Positions 48,136-58,660 of a stretch of 64,000 nucleotides of DNA are shown here, one piece after another. This stretch comes from Dryocosmus kuriphilus (Eukaryota; Arthropoda; Insecta; Hymenoptera; Cynipidae): assembly GCA_038277395.1 (NCBI GenBank), contig CM076194.1, positions 176,722,467 through 176,786,466 on the forward strand. Direction: 5' to 3'. The notes beneath the pieces were generated by a model. It was not told the origin of the DNA and made no database searches. It saw nothing but the letters and a program-made list of their open reading frames with translations. Numbering within the stretch: position 1 is the first letter of the stretch; each line of letters starts with the position of its first letter. The position numbers were made by a program, and so were the translations under genes.

Positions 48136-48228
48136 GGAATGTTCTTGGAACATTCCGCGTGAACGTTCCAAGAGGACGGACATTTTACACGCTCCGAGGA
48201 CTTGCCAGGAACATTCCACTGGAACGTA
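48136..48228. promoter_or_regulatory. Cluster of GAA/TTC palindromes resembling heat-shock elements
   Basis: The stretch 48136-48170 reads GGAATGTTC, TTG, GAACATTCC, then GAACGTTCC after a short spacer. A further GGAACATTCC followed by TGGAACG lies at 48208-48226. Alternating GAA and TTC blocks are the pattern recognised by heat-shock factor. There is no adjacent gene, and the stretch could equally be the end of an inverted-repeat element. Confidence 0.35.
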
Positions 48229-48355
48229 TAGTGCAACCTGAAAATGTTTCAGTTACGACTGATTATTAAATAAACTTCTAAAAAATTGTTTATTTAAATA
48301 AAGGAGATTTAGAAAATATCTAAACCAAACATACTCTTTTAACGTCCAATAATAA

Positions 48356-49085
48356 AATTTAAGCCAAAAGTTGTTGAATAAAAGACAACTCTCCGATCAA
48401 ATTTGCACCAGTCAAACAAAACACTTGAAAAAGGTTTCTAGCAAAATTCAAACCAGAAAAACAAAAAAAGGGGGGGGGGGGGGAAGAAGGCAACCATCCA
48501 AATCCCCTTCCTTCTTTTTCTTTCTTTCTTCTTCTTCTTTTTTTTTTTACTTTGTCTAAAGACCCAACCAAAAACCAATTACAAAAAATGCCAACGTTAC
48601 AAAACATGCCAACGTTTCGGTGTTCATGCAACACCCTTATCAAGGCAAAAAGCAAATTATAAATAAAAGTAATATCACCCAGCCAACTCTGTGAGGTCGC
48701 CACCATGTTCCATCTTTGAGACCAGACTAAGTAATAAGAAAATAATAGATACAATAATAAACCTTATACCTGAAAAGGTAGGAAAACAAGCACGCATTGA
48801 CTCCAGAAATAAAGACCACCAATATAAAAGCAAATTAAAATCCAGAAAAACAAAGGATGCTGCATGATCACCGAAACGTTGGCATGTTTTGTAACTGGTT
48901 TTTGGTTGGGTTTTTAAACAAAGTAGAAACAAAAGAGGACGAGGGAAGGAAAAAGAAGGAAGGGTATTTGGTTGGTTGCCTTCTTTTTCTGTCATCTTTT
49001 TTTGTTTTTCGTGTTTGAATTTTGCTATAAACCTTTTTCAAGTGTTTGGTTTGATTGGTTTATTCAAAAAATTTTGACTTAAATT
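48356..49085. mobile_element. Foldback element D, 730 bases with arms of about 250 bases
   Basis: The left end AATTTAAGCCAAAAG matches the reverse complement of the right end (49071-49085). The arms continue with AACACTTGAAAAAGGTTT, GCAAAATTCAAAC, GAAGGCAACC and CCAACCAAAAACC in mirror order. The inner ends carry CCAACGTTTCGGTG and its complement. The left arm also has GCCTTGATAAGGGTGTTGC on the minus strand, a hairpin motif similar to that of the 2.17 kb satellite. Short ORFs on both strands cross the arms and are not genes. A G14 run (48470-48483) replaces sequence present in the other arm. Confidence 0.8.
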
Positions 49086-49476
49086 GTTTATTATTACGTA
49101 AATTTTCGAAAACTTTACAAATTCACTGAAAAAAATTGCTGGTATCTGTGACTATTTTTCCCTAGTTGCTGGAGGCTCCGGCAAGCCAATCATAGTTGAA
49201 ACTACTAAATAATGAATAGTAAAACAGACTAGGAAAAGTAGTAAGTATAACTGTTTTTACAGTAAATTAAACTGAGTGGAAAATTTTGCTTTAATGATTC
49301 TTGTTCAGTCACTGTAAATGCTTCATTCAATTGCAGTTATTGTCATATTCGTAGTTTAAATAACTGCAGCTGGTATTCAATTTTACATTTTTTGCAAGTT
49401 TAGTGCAAATTCCAGTTACTTCAACCACTATTCTTAGTAAATTCAATTACTTTTCATAGTACCAGGAGGCTCCCGT

Positions 49477-50705
49477 CAGGGCCGGCCTTAGCCTTTCTGG
49501 CACCCTGGAGCGAAATTTTAGTGGCGACCCTTTTAAATGAAAGGATTGGCTAAAATGTAAAAGTGCATGAATTATAAAGTTTTTTTTTCACATTTTTGAG
49601 GGAATCGAAATAAAACACGTTAAGGATTAAAAGTTCGTGCTTTAAAAAAAAAATCAGGGTTATCTATACAAAGAAGACAGACCACTTTTAAAGTAACAGT
49701 AAATTCAATGTCCGAAGTGAACTTTTCGGGCTTTTCTATTGGCAAAATCTTTGATCAACTCAGAAAAGTCTATATTTTCAGCAATATCATTTTCAATAGA
49801 TAAAGTTCCCAGACTTGTACGTAAGCCTGTTTATATTGTCTGGCATATTGGACCTTAGGTAGGTTTTAAATCAAATTTAGTTTGGATTGCTACAGTATCA
49901 GGTAAAGTTAGTATGATTCGCATAGCAATCCATACATTCAGGTACAAGTCTTGCAAATTTCGCTCTTTTATGAAGTTCAATACATCGATAGGAGTAATTT
50001 TAACCTTATCTGAAAGAACTGTTTTAATGCTGATTAATTCTTCATAAAGTAAAGCACCGTCAACATTAGATACGGAATTAACTAAGAGCTTAATTTTTTG
50101 ATTGGCATAGAATTTCAAAATTTCTTCTTTTTTTGATAGATGTTTCAAATCATACAAAAAACCCCAGGTTTTCGAATATTCATTCTTCTGTTCAAATCTC
50201 TCTTGTAGTGACACTGAAGACGTATCCAGTAAAGCATTGAAGAATTCGATTCCAAATTTTTTCTCCGGAGATTCGATGGGTTCAAATGTAGAATTTTCAT
50301 CAAACTGACATTTTACATATTGCATTCTTCTTATTATCTTAAAAATTCGCTCAATTTCTTGTTCCTCCGCTAGATCTTTTGCTGTGATAATGGCTTGTTT
50401 AAAACCATTTTTTCGGTAATCTTTTAGAAAGGCACAACATTTTTCTTACATTTCTGTGCATTCGGTGATGTCCGTGTCCTTTAATCGCAGTGATTTACTT
50501 ACAACATTTATTTAAAATAAACCGTCGTACCAAACAATTAGGGAGAGAAGAAAGCTAAAATTCTTCAATCTGATAAGTATAGAAATAATCGAATTATAAA
50601 GCTATAAAACATATTTTTTAAATTGAGGCGCCTTCGGCGCTCCTAGTTCTTTGGCGGCCATGTGCGATGCCCAGCCTCGCCCACACCCCCCTAAGGCCGG
50701 CCCTG
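49477..50705 (-). mobile_element. Internally deleted hAT transposon, 1229 bases
   Basis: The perfect 15-base terminal inverted repeats are CAGGGCCGGCCTTAG (49477-49491) and its complement (50691-50705). A perfect 8-base target duplication GCTCCCGT flanks it (49469-49476 and 50706-50713), which is diagnostic for hAT. Only the C-terminal part of a transposase remains inside. The insertion split one module of element E. Confidence 0.95.
49705..50440 (-). pseudogene. hAT transposase, C-terminal fragment (ZMYM1-like type)
   Basis: The readable frame begins near 50440 without a start codon and includes AIITAKDLAEEQEIERIF, then an open stretch of 156 codons from 50325 to 49855 that ends ...NVWIAMRIILTLPDTVA. 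In intact relatives this last motif leads into the hAT dimerisation segment with a serine-glutamate-arginine-serine block. Here the frame breaks, and the very C-terminus continues in another frame (LGTLSIENDIAENIDFSELI) down to a TGA at 49705-49707. The DNA-binding zinc finger and catalytic N-terminal half are missing, so the element cannot move itself. Assignment rests on the motifs and the inverted ends. Confidence 0.85.
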
Positions 50706-51368
50706 GCTCCCGTGTCAATACAGCTTGTTCTAACTATTTTTCTTAGTAAACTTAACTGCACCTAGTATTAAGTCTGCCAAAGTTGGCATGGTCAGTGTAA
50801 ATTCCAATTAATGTAACCACTTTCCTTAGTAAATTCAATTACTTTTCCTAGCTACAGGAGGCTTCCGTAGTTATTACTCGTTGTTCTAACTGTTCTTCTT
50901 AATAAATTTCCCTCATAGTACATATTATTTGTATTGCTCCTTGATAACACAGCTATCAAGAATTTGAAAAAACGAAATATTAAGTAATATTTTTTATTTC
51001 AAAACAGCGAGCCGATGCAATGACAAGCTTAATTCATAATCGCATTTTATCTCTGAATTATATCTTTGGCGATTCATTTCTCATGGTTATTTTTATTACA
51101 TTTGACTCTTTAATGCATTTATTGTAAATAGTCATTATTACTATACTTTTGCTGTTACCTCTCTTACAAATATAGATCAGTTGATTCAACTACAAGAAAC
51201 GGTAATCGTAACTAAATTTAATTGACGATTTGAAAGTAGCTCTATTTACTACTCAATAATAGTTACATTGATTGGAAAAATCTCTCTTGACTAGTTTTTT
51301 TTTTCAACTGCATCACTGTAGTTGACTGTACCATAGCAATTTTTTAAAGTGTTGCTGAAGCAAAGTGA

Positions 51369-51576
51369 TTTCTAGTCGAGGCGAGGGGCTATTCACTGGA
51401 GTATTCTCATGACGACCGCTAATTAACTTTTCCGAAATCCTCTAGTCGTCTCTCGGTTATTCACATTTATTCAGTGAAAGTCTGGTAAGTCTCTGACCAT
51501 TCTTCGGTAATAGTCGGCAAGGAAGTCGGGTCGTCTGAATAACAGAATTCTCAGTGAATAGCCCCTCGTTTCTAGT
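51369..51576. mobile_element. Small inverted-repeat element of 192 bases with 8-base target duplication
   Basis: TTTCTAGT lies at 51369-51376 and at 51569-51576. Between them the element (51377-51568) has GAGGGGCTATTCACTG near the left end and its exact complement CAGTGAATAGCCCCTC near the right; the left end has an extra CGAGG. An 8-base duplication suggests a hAT-type MITE. Confidence 0.8.
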
Positions 51577-52692
51577 ATATTTAATCTATTATTCGCTGAC
51601 ACAATTTTCAGGCTGATCTTAATAACCTAACTTTTTAGTATTTCGCAAAAGATATTTATTTAAGATATTATAATTTTGGGCGGTAACTTCGGACGGTGAC
51701 ATTTTTGTAAATTCCTAAACGTTACGGTTCAAGAAGAGCTTTTAGAGTTTAGAAAAAAGAAATTAAGCGCCGTACAAGCAGCATAAAAATAAAATGTGCC
51801 AAAAAGTACACTGAGCGGCCACATGCGAACGTCGACTGCTAGAAAAATTGTCAAGCCGACCTCCTTTATTCAAGGCTTAAATTAATCTTAAGCTCCTAAT
51901 AGGGCCCTAATGAAGATTTTGGACTTCAAGTTAAATGTACAATCAAACTGGAATTGTTCTGGGAAATTCATTAAAAAGTTTAAGAACTGCCTGTGAGTTC
52001 GAAATACGACTCACACTTTGTTGAATTGTCCTCAAATAAATATTTACAGACGAATGATGACTTGTATTCTTCATTAGTCTTTATGTATTCTTTCTTAATC
52101 TAACATTTAATTTTAAAAGGAAAAACTATTATACTCTTGAAGCAAATAGTAAGTAGTATTATACTTTATATTATATAGAATATACAATGTGCATATATTT
52201 AGGATATTCTTGTAGCTGAAGGGGGGGGGGGGGGGGGGGGCTAAGAGAACTTTAGAAAAGGCGGTTGTTCGTTCAGGGATCTTTATAAAATACAAAGATT
52301 AGATCTAATTTTTAAATCCTTAAAAATTAAGAAGTGTCTCAAATTACCCCACGATGTGGGGTAAATTCAGGTACTACTCTTTTGTGGAAAAAGACATAAT
52401 CGAGTAACGTACAATTTTTTCCCTTAAAAAAAAATATATCGAGACACTAAAGGTTATATGTTCTGGATCTCAGTACTTTAAATATATTATTGAAATTTTA
52501 ACTAAATTAGTAATCTACTAACTATAAAAAATAAAAAATAAGTTAAATCAATAAATTAATTAATATTTTAATTCAATTTAATGGTATCATTCTTCAATTT
52601 CAATTCGAAATAATGTTGGGAAATAGAAGGGGACATGGCTTGTGTGCGGACGTGTGGACACTACCTTTTTATTATTATACGGGCAGGATTTA
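51577..52692. other. AT-rich stretch with a G20 run, no gene seen
   Basis: Nothing coding is recognised. A G20 homopolymer lies at 52221-52240. TCTCAAATTACCCCACGATG near 52337 is part of a short palindromic stretch (CCCCACGATGTGGGG). Confidence 0.5.
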
Positions 52693-53442
52693 ATGGAAGA
52701 TGATGATGATGATTTGTCATTTAAATCTGTTTATGATGAAGAAGGAAATGAGATAGAAGGTTCCAGTAATTTAGAGTTGTCAGCTCATAGTACAGCGAAA
52801 AATAATTCAGACGAGTCTTCCAATTAATGAGGTGATGATGATGATACAAACAAATATCTCATATTGTTAGGCGAAAAAGATAAAGATCTCGATCATGTAT
52901 ACGGCGTAAGAAAATTAATGAAGGATAGATTAATGATTGGAGATTCTCCGATAAATTTCAGTCGTGATCATATTCATGTGGGTAATTTGAATTTTCCTAA
53001 AAGTAAATGTTTGCTTGAGCTTTTATTTAAAAAAGTACCTAAAGAGTCCTCTATAAGTTCTAATGATCAGAAAAATTATCAAAAAATTATTATTGCAACA
53101 AATGCCTATAAAAATAATTATAAACCAGATGGTGCTGTTCGTGATGGTAAAGGCTTTAAATATGAAAACTTTATAGAAAAATTAATTCCCACATCACCAT
53201 AAAAAAAAAATAGGGACAGACGAAGTAAAAACCGAAATTCAACAGGTCAAGGTATAATAATGCCACAACATATGACTGCTAGAGAGGAAAGTCAATGGGA
53301 TTACGTTTACTGGGATGACCCTAATGAATTGATAGATCGACTGCGCTTACTTGTATCGTCTCAAGCAGCAGGCAATCCAAGTCACACAAATGAAATTATA
53401 TCGATTATTGACGAACTAAGAGAAGCTGAAATTATATATTAA
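52693..53442 (+). pseudogene. Maverick/Polinton-like hypothetical protein with DUF8207-like region, broken by in-frame stops
   Basis: One frame runs from an ATG at 52693 through an acidic N-terminus (a run of aspartates, then serine-rich), past a double stop TAA TGA at 52825-52830, into DLDHVYGVRKLMKDRLMIGD and CLLELLFKKVPKE (residues about 70-125), past a TAA at about 53200, into MPQHMTAREESQWDYVYWDD and SIIDELREAEI before the final stop. The middle and C-terminal blocks match, in my memory, an uncharacterised protein found beside integrases in Maverick/Polinton-like elements of insects and cnidarians (DUF8207). The three pieces are in the same frame, so only three stop codons separate it from an open gene. 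The next ORF starts 33 bases later. The role is unknown. Confidence 0.65.
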
Positions 53443-53475
53443 TAAATATTTTGTAAGATTTCCATCATTTGCAAG

Positions 53476-53907
53476 ATGAGTATTGATGTGCTTGGACGTT
53501 ATTCTAAGCAAGCACAGACTGCAAATCGTGGTCCTCCTGGAATGGGCTTCAAAGTTACACCTATAGGAAATTATGATATCCAAAACAAAAAGCTGTGCAA
53601 TGTAGCTGATGCGCAAGATTTAAATGACGCCGTAAATTTAAATATAGCACAACATATATTACAGCAAGAAATTCTGACTATCTATGATGTTATATCTTCC
53701 TCGCGAACTGAAGTTGTTAACAATACTATGTTGATTGAATCTCTGGAAACTTCAACAAATAAGAGTTTTAGAAATGTGAAAATTGATGCTGAAACCGCTC
53801 AAAACCTAGTGTTTCGAAATTCAGAGCTCATTACTCAATTGGATGCTAGACTGAACATGCATAAATATGGACGTGGGGAAGCTGCAGTTGGTGAAAGAGC
53901 TGCATAA
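53476..53907 (+). CDS. Hypothetical protein of 143 residues, fibre-like motif, in Maverick/Polinton-like block
   Basis: The frame is intact from ATG to stop. It begins MSIDVLGRYSKQAQ, has a glycine/proline turn (RGPPGMGF), then NYDIQNKKLCNVADAQDLND followed by AVNLN. The pattern of asparagine-rich D-x2-NK-x4-NVADA-x4-DAVN resembles the repeat at the start of shaft segments in phage and viral fibre proteins. The remaining residues (about 60-135) look helical with heptad-like spacing of hydrophobics, as in a trimeric coiled coil. It stands between the DUF8207-like ORF and the integrase, a position where I recall similar small ORFs in related insect elements. A structural or attachment role is inference. 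It may no longer be expressed, since both neighbours are broken. Confidence 0.5.
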   Translation: MSIDVLGRYSKQAQTANRGPPGMGFKVTPIGNYDIQNKKLCNVADAQDLNDAVNLNIAQHILQQEILTIYDVISSSRTEVVNNTMLIESLETSTNKSFRNVKIDAETAQNLVFRNSELITQLDARLNMHKYGRGEAAVGERAA

Positions 53908-54799
53908 ACCGGCTAGAAGAAATTACCGACGTAGGCATGTTGATATTCGTGGTATTCATGAAACCTGGCAAGCTGATCTTGTAGCAATGCAACTGTACGA
54001 GTGAGACAACAAAGGATAAAAATACATCTTAACTGTAATTGACATATTTTCCAAACTTGCTTGGGCTCTTCCTGTAAAATCCAAGAAGGGTGAAGATGTA
54101 ACTGCAGCCATGAAATCTATACTCGACAAAGGACGTGTACCAAAAAATTTACATGCTGATTAGAGACAAAGAATTTTACAACACACATTTTGAAAATGTT
54201 ATGAAGTGACAATAGTATAATTTTGTACTTTACATTTAGTAATTTAAAAGCATCAATTTGCGAGCGCGTTAACCGTACTTTACAAAATAAAATGTGGATG
54301 CAATTTAGCTTATAGGGAAATTATAATTGGTCAGACATTCTGGAAGATTTAGTTTCATCCTACAATGATAACTAAACATCGCGCTATTGAAATGAAACTA
54401 AAAGATGTTACTATACAAAATGAGAAAAAATTGTTGTTTAATGTATACAAAAATTATCATGTGAAACAAGTAGTTGAGAAGACTAAATTTAAAGTGAGAG
54501 ATAAAGTTCGTATAAGTAAGTTTAAGCATGTTTTCGAGAAAGGTTATACACCAAATTGGACCACTGAAATATTTACTATAAGTAATATCAAGAATGTTGA
54601 ACCAGTGACGTATTTGCTTCTGGATTATCAAGATAAATCTATTTTAGGCAGTTTCTATGAACATGAACTTGCTAAAGTTCAACATCCAGACATTTATCTT
54701 GTCGAAAAAGTACTCGAGAAACGTGGAAATAAGCTATTTGTAAAATGGTTAGGATTTGATGACTCTCGCAATAGCGGGATAGATAAGTCGACTATGTAA
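53892..54799 (+). pseudogene. Maverick/Polinton-like integrase with C-terminal chromodomain, broken
   Basis: Reading begins within the end of the previous ORF and gives KPARRNYRRR, then TWQADLVAMQLYE (first catalytic aspartate), a TGA near 54002, a TAA near 54017, YILTVIDIFSKLAWALPVKS, RVPKNLHAD (second aspartate), and a one-base insertion at about 54161. ICERVNRTLQNKMW at about 54250 contains the expected catalytic glutamate. An open frame 54365-54799 carries the C-terminal region and a chromodomain-like YLVEKVLEKRGNKLFVKWLG. A retroviral-type integrase followed by a chromodomain is the arrangement in Maverick/Polinton and in some LTR elements; the neighbours favour the former. At least four lesions make it inactive. 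Confidence 0.8.
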
Positions 54800-54925
54800 A
54801 CCTCAATGTATTAATATTAAGTGTTTTTGAATAAAGTTTTACTACTCCAAGCATATTTTTTTTACTTACAGACGAATCCTTGACCTAGTATATGAAAAGC
54901 AGAATTTAAGATAACTTATGTTTAT

Positions 54926-55108
54926 TTAAATTTTCACGCTGTTAAAATACATGGTTTTTTCTCTTAATGTATAAAGCTTGCCATTTACATATTTAAGTTT
55001 TGGTAATTTCTCAATCACTTCTTCGTAAATATTCTGATTATAAAAAGTGATAATCTCTAGAAACAAACTTTCAAATCGCATAAGATTTAAAAATGCAAGT
55101 TTTTTCAT
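54926..55108 (-). CDS. Small hypothetical ORF, 60 codons, minus strand
   Basis: It begins with an ATG and reads NLMRFESLFLEIITFYNQ and LPKLKYVNGKLYTLREKT. The composition looks protein-like (balanced, helical), and the frame lies directly after the integrase relic, converging with it. I do not recognise it, and it could be a fragment of the same element or chance. Confidence 0.25.
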   Translation of the reverse strand: MKKLAFLNLMRFESLFLEIITFYNQNIYEEVIEKLPKLKYVNGKLYTLREKTMYFNSVKI

Positions 55109-55242
55109 TGCCTTATGCTTTGCAACAAATGTAGCATTTTAGTTTTTGTGCTTTAACTTTAACTATTCAAATTTTTTAAGTAAATTTTATTTTTGTAGAT
55201 CAGTAGATTACTGGTTGTATTTAACACTGAAATATACATATA

Positions 55243-55870
55243 AGAGGTGTGTTCAAAAAGTAAGGTAACTTTTCAAATTCCGCGGGCTACGTACATTCGA
55301 TCTTAATTTTTAAAAAATTTTATATTGGTACACTTGTCCCGAACATATGTGCTCAGTTTCAAGTGTACAGCATTTTTAGTTTGTTTGTGAGAGGCGCAAA
55401 GTTTAGAAGTGTTTGATGTGATCTTCGATTTTCTGTTGTCGAAAAAAATGGATCAGAGAACTTGCATCAAATTTTGTGTAAAAAATGGAACTAAGTGCTC
55501 CAAAACACTTGAAATGTTGACAGTGGCATACGGTCAGTCTACTTTGAACAAAAAGAATGTTTATAAGTGGTATAAGCTCTTCCAAGAAGGCCGAAAAGAC
55601 ACCAATGACGAACCTTGCTGTGGACGCCCCAGCACGTCAATAAATGATGAAAGCGTTGAAGAAGTGACGAATATGGTGTTGGGGAAACGTCGACGTCTCG
55701 GTTGGCAAGAAATGTGTGGCAGCGAAATTTGTTCCGAAACTGCTTAATTTTGACCAAAAGAACCGTCGAATGAGCATCGCTCAAGAGCTGTTGAATGACG
55801 TCAATAATGATCCTAAAAATGACCAGACATTCTCTAGACACGAAATTTTTCAAATAATACCTAGAAAATG
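55243..55870 (+). mobile_element. mariner-family transposon, internally deleted and 3' truncated
   Basis: The left end GAGGTGTGTTCAAAAAGTAA after a TA is a typical mariner terminus. Coding sequence follows in the plus sense. I find no matching right inverted repeat before 55930, so the 3' part is lost. Confidence 0.85.
55409..55870 (+). pseudogene. mariner transposase remnant
   Basis: Codons from ATG 55448 read MDQRTCIKFCVKNGTKCSKT and then a second helix-turn-helix region with KKNVYKWYKLFQEG and CGRPSTS, the DNA-binding half of mariner transposases. After VLGKRR the sequence jumps (LGWQEMCGSEICSET) and, in another frame, continues KFVPKLLNFDQKNRRMSIAQ and ELLNDVNNDP. The part that normally links these, and everything from the first catalytic aspartate on, is missing. 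An internal deletion near 55690, a frameshift, and a 3' truncation explain this. The product would lack the catalytic domain. Confidence 0.85.
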
Positions 55871-56689
55871 ACTGAATTTTCTCTCACACTTTTGCCTGAT
55901 ATTTTTTATCGACAGGGTATAAAATTTTCTGTACTTTGAGGTTATGTAAGAGGTCGAGAGTTCCTAAAGAGAGCCAGTTAAAGACATTTTTTTGTTTAAA
56001 AAGAATAAAAATTAAAAATATTTCTGTGTTTAAAATAATTTTAAATCTTAATCTTCAAATGACCTCGCGAATTTAAAAATCGAAATTCTCTGTCAAACCT
56101 GTTATAACAGCTTTCTTGTGGTAGCAATCGGGATGACGTGGATAAATACATACCAAAAATATATACTTATTGCATTCTCCCTAAAATATGCTCTACTACA
56201 CGCAAATTTTTTTCATAATAATGCTTATATACCCATACAAATTCTGGCAGAATCTTCATCCAATAATACATCCTTGTGTTGACGCAATTCATTCGCCAAC
56301 TCCCGTGAAGTGAATTTTTCAGCCTCGAACCACGTCGGGGAGAGTGCTCTGAACTCGATAAGAGAAGTATTGACTTATAAAACTTTAACATTTTAAGCAA
56401 AAAGAGAGAGCATTACATACCAAACTGAAGGTAAAACGTTCGCTTAAACAATACAGTCATCGTAACATAGATTAAATCAGATAAATTAATCTTTTTCAGA
56501 ACCAGTGCACCTTTATCTAGATGAGGTTCTTGACCACGATCTGGATGATCGTTTTTTACAGTAGTCACAGTGCTAATTGATAGATATTTCTCTTGATATC
56601 ACCAAGTAACAATTCAGCGCTATTAGTCTCTAATGTTTTTCTATTAATATAAACAATATTTTTAATCATTTTAACAAAAATACGTTGAC
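55871..56689. other. AT-rich stretch without recognised features
   Basis: The short minus ORF 56167-56400 shows no motif I know. No repeat shared with the rest of the window was seen. Confidence 0.4.
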
Positions 56690-58660
56690 TTCAGAGTTCA
56701 AGGCTAGAGCCTTAAGAAAAATAATTTCTTTTGTAATTTTTAATAAAGAATTCAAATTTAAGAATCTCATTAAAAGTAGGTGTTTTGAAATTTTAAGACC
56801 CACGTAACGAATACCGAGCACGATGTGCAAGGACCAAAAACATCGGCGCGTGAAACGCGAGGCGTAAATATATCGGAGCGCGAAGCGCGCGATGAGAAAA
56901 CGGTGTGCCCGCAAAGCGGGTAGATTTTTGTTGAATACAACTACTTTTTAATTAATATCACTTCTTTTCTTTCGTTCCGGCTCCGGAAAGAAAGGAGGAG
57001 TTTCGTTAAACCAGCCGGTTTTTGATAATTTAACTTCTTTTTATTAAATTCCTTCCCTTTGATCGATAATACCTGAACTATTTTCGATTGATAATTCATT
57101 TTTTAAAATGAAAAACTCGAATATTTGGTTGAAGATTAAATAGTAACATTTTTGGATGAAAGTTCTTTTTCTTAGTCAAAAATTCAAGTATTTTGTCGAA
57201 AATATTCTTTTCAGTTTTTTACAGTCTCATCAGAGAAGGTATTAGGTTTATGTAAAATTTGACTCTCGCAGTTTTCATAAAAAATCTCCACGTTTTGAGA
57301 CCCCATGAGTGCGAAGAAACGGTTTTTACGACGGTGTCTGTCTGTTGTTTGTCATTGTCGTTGTCATTGTCATTGTTGTCGTCGGCGTCTGTCACCGCGA
57401 TAACTTGAAAGATTGGATTGCGCTTTGGCACACGTCTTCAGGCTCCGGAAAGAAAGGAGGAGTTCGTTAACCAGCGGTTTTTGACCCGTGGTTATGGTTT
57501 TATCCATCAAAAACGGTTTTCTAAAAATCAGAAAAATTCATTTTCCGGCTAAAATATGCGAGATACAAAAAAGAACAGTAGAGAGTAAAATTTTCTCATT
57601 CACCTCAAAAAAATCTACAAATATTTTTCAACCTTTTTTTGATAAAATGCACGGTTTTTGTTTTAATCAAGAAAACGCTTTGGCATTAAAATTAAAAAGT
57701 TCGTTAACCACCCACATTTAACTCTTGTTTCCCGCCAAAATATTCAAGATAAAGAAAAATGGTAAAGAACAAAGTTGTTCAATTTAAAAGGATCTACAAA
57801 GGATTTGTTTAAAACCATTTTTTGATAAAAACCAAACAATCCACGGTTTTAGATGTTTTAATCGAAAATAAAACGTTATTAAAAATCAATATTTTCAAAT
57901 TTCCCGCCAAACTATGCAAAGATACGGAAAAAAAAATAATAATTTAAACAAAGTTGTTCGCCTCAAAAAGATCTACAAATTTGCTCTTTAATCATTTTTT
58001 TGATCAGATGCATAGTTTTTTTTTAAGTCAGTTATTTAATGCCTCAAGTAACGAAAATTGGGACACGAAGTTCGTGAAATATGTTATGAAATCTAAAGAA
58101 AACCACTTTTTCAGCAAAATTTTGCAAGATATGAGAAAATATTAACAAGCAGAATTTATAGTTCACCTTGGAAAGAGCTACAAAATTTCATTTATAAGAC
58201 TCATCGTTTTACTTCTAAGAATCGAAATCCTGTATTGTGAAAATTTGGAAAATCACTAAAAAAAAGGACTTTACCAATCTACAATGTGGTTTTAAAAAAA
58301 CAGTAATTACCGAGCGCGAAGCGTGAGTGTCATGATGAGAATGTATCTCCTTAAGTGCGATAGAGCCTTAAGTAAAATAATTTCTTTTGTAATTTTTTAT
58401 TTAAAGGTTTATACGATCCATAAACACCGAGCGCGTAGCGCGTGGTGAATAATCTATCGAGCGCGAAGCGCGAGTGCCAACAGCACGCGCGCCTTAGGCG
58501 CGCTCATACTTCGCGCGGGTGAAAATTTGCGGTTTTAAAAAAATGTAATTTACGCGCCAAGAGAAATGTATTCCCGATAGAGCCTTAAGCGAAGCGCGTA
58601 GCGCGTGGTGAATAATCTATCGAGCGCGAAGCGCGGGCAGATTTTTTAAATTTAATTCTT
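56690..58660 (-). repeat. Inverted, shortened copy of the second complex repeat family
   Basis: In reverse orientation it has the end block (56700-56935, with GAGCCTTAAGAAAAATAATT and CACGTAACG), a monomer with the GAC/AAC microsatellite (57330-57390), CTTTGGCACAC and GTTAACCAGCGG, two to three sub-repeats (57480-58200), and a second end block at 58190-58650 with GAGCGCGAAGCGCGAG palindromes. It matches 39740-40155 closely in the final part. ORFs here are repeat-derived. Confidence 0.75.

Larger units (their letters stand above)
49124..51351. mobile_element. Element E: inverted-repeat element with internal repeats, interrupted by a hAT element
   Basis: The left end CACTGAAAAAAATTGCTGG and the reverse complement of the right end (51329-51351, CACTTTAAAAAATTGC) match imperfectly. 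The interior repeats a module containing TTACTTTTC(A/C)TAG, AGGAGGCT(C/T)CCGT and TTCTTAGTAAA at about 49430 and 50830, with a related copy near 49160. No transposase is visible outside the nested hAT. The target duplication is unclear, perhaps TT. Confidence 0.6.

Noticed and set aside
48359..48995. 131- and 106-codon minus ORFs
   Set aside because: They run through both arms and the loop of foldback element D and overlap each other in different frames.
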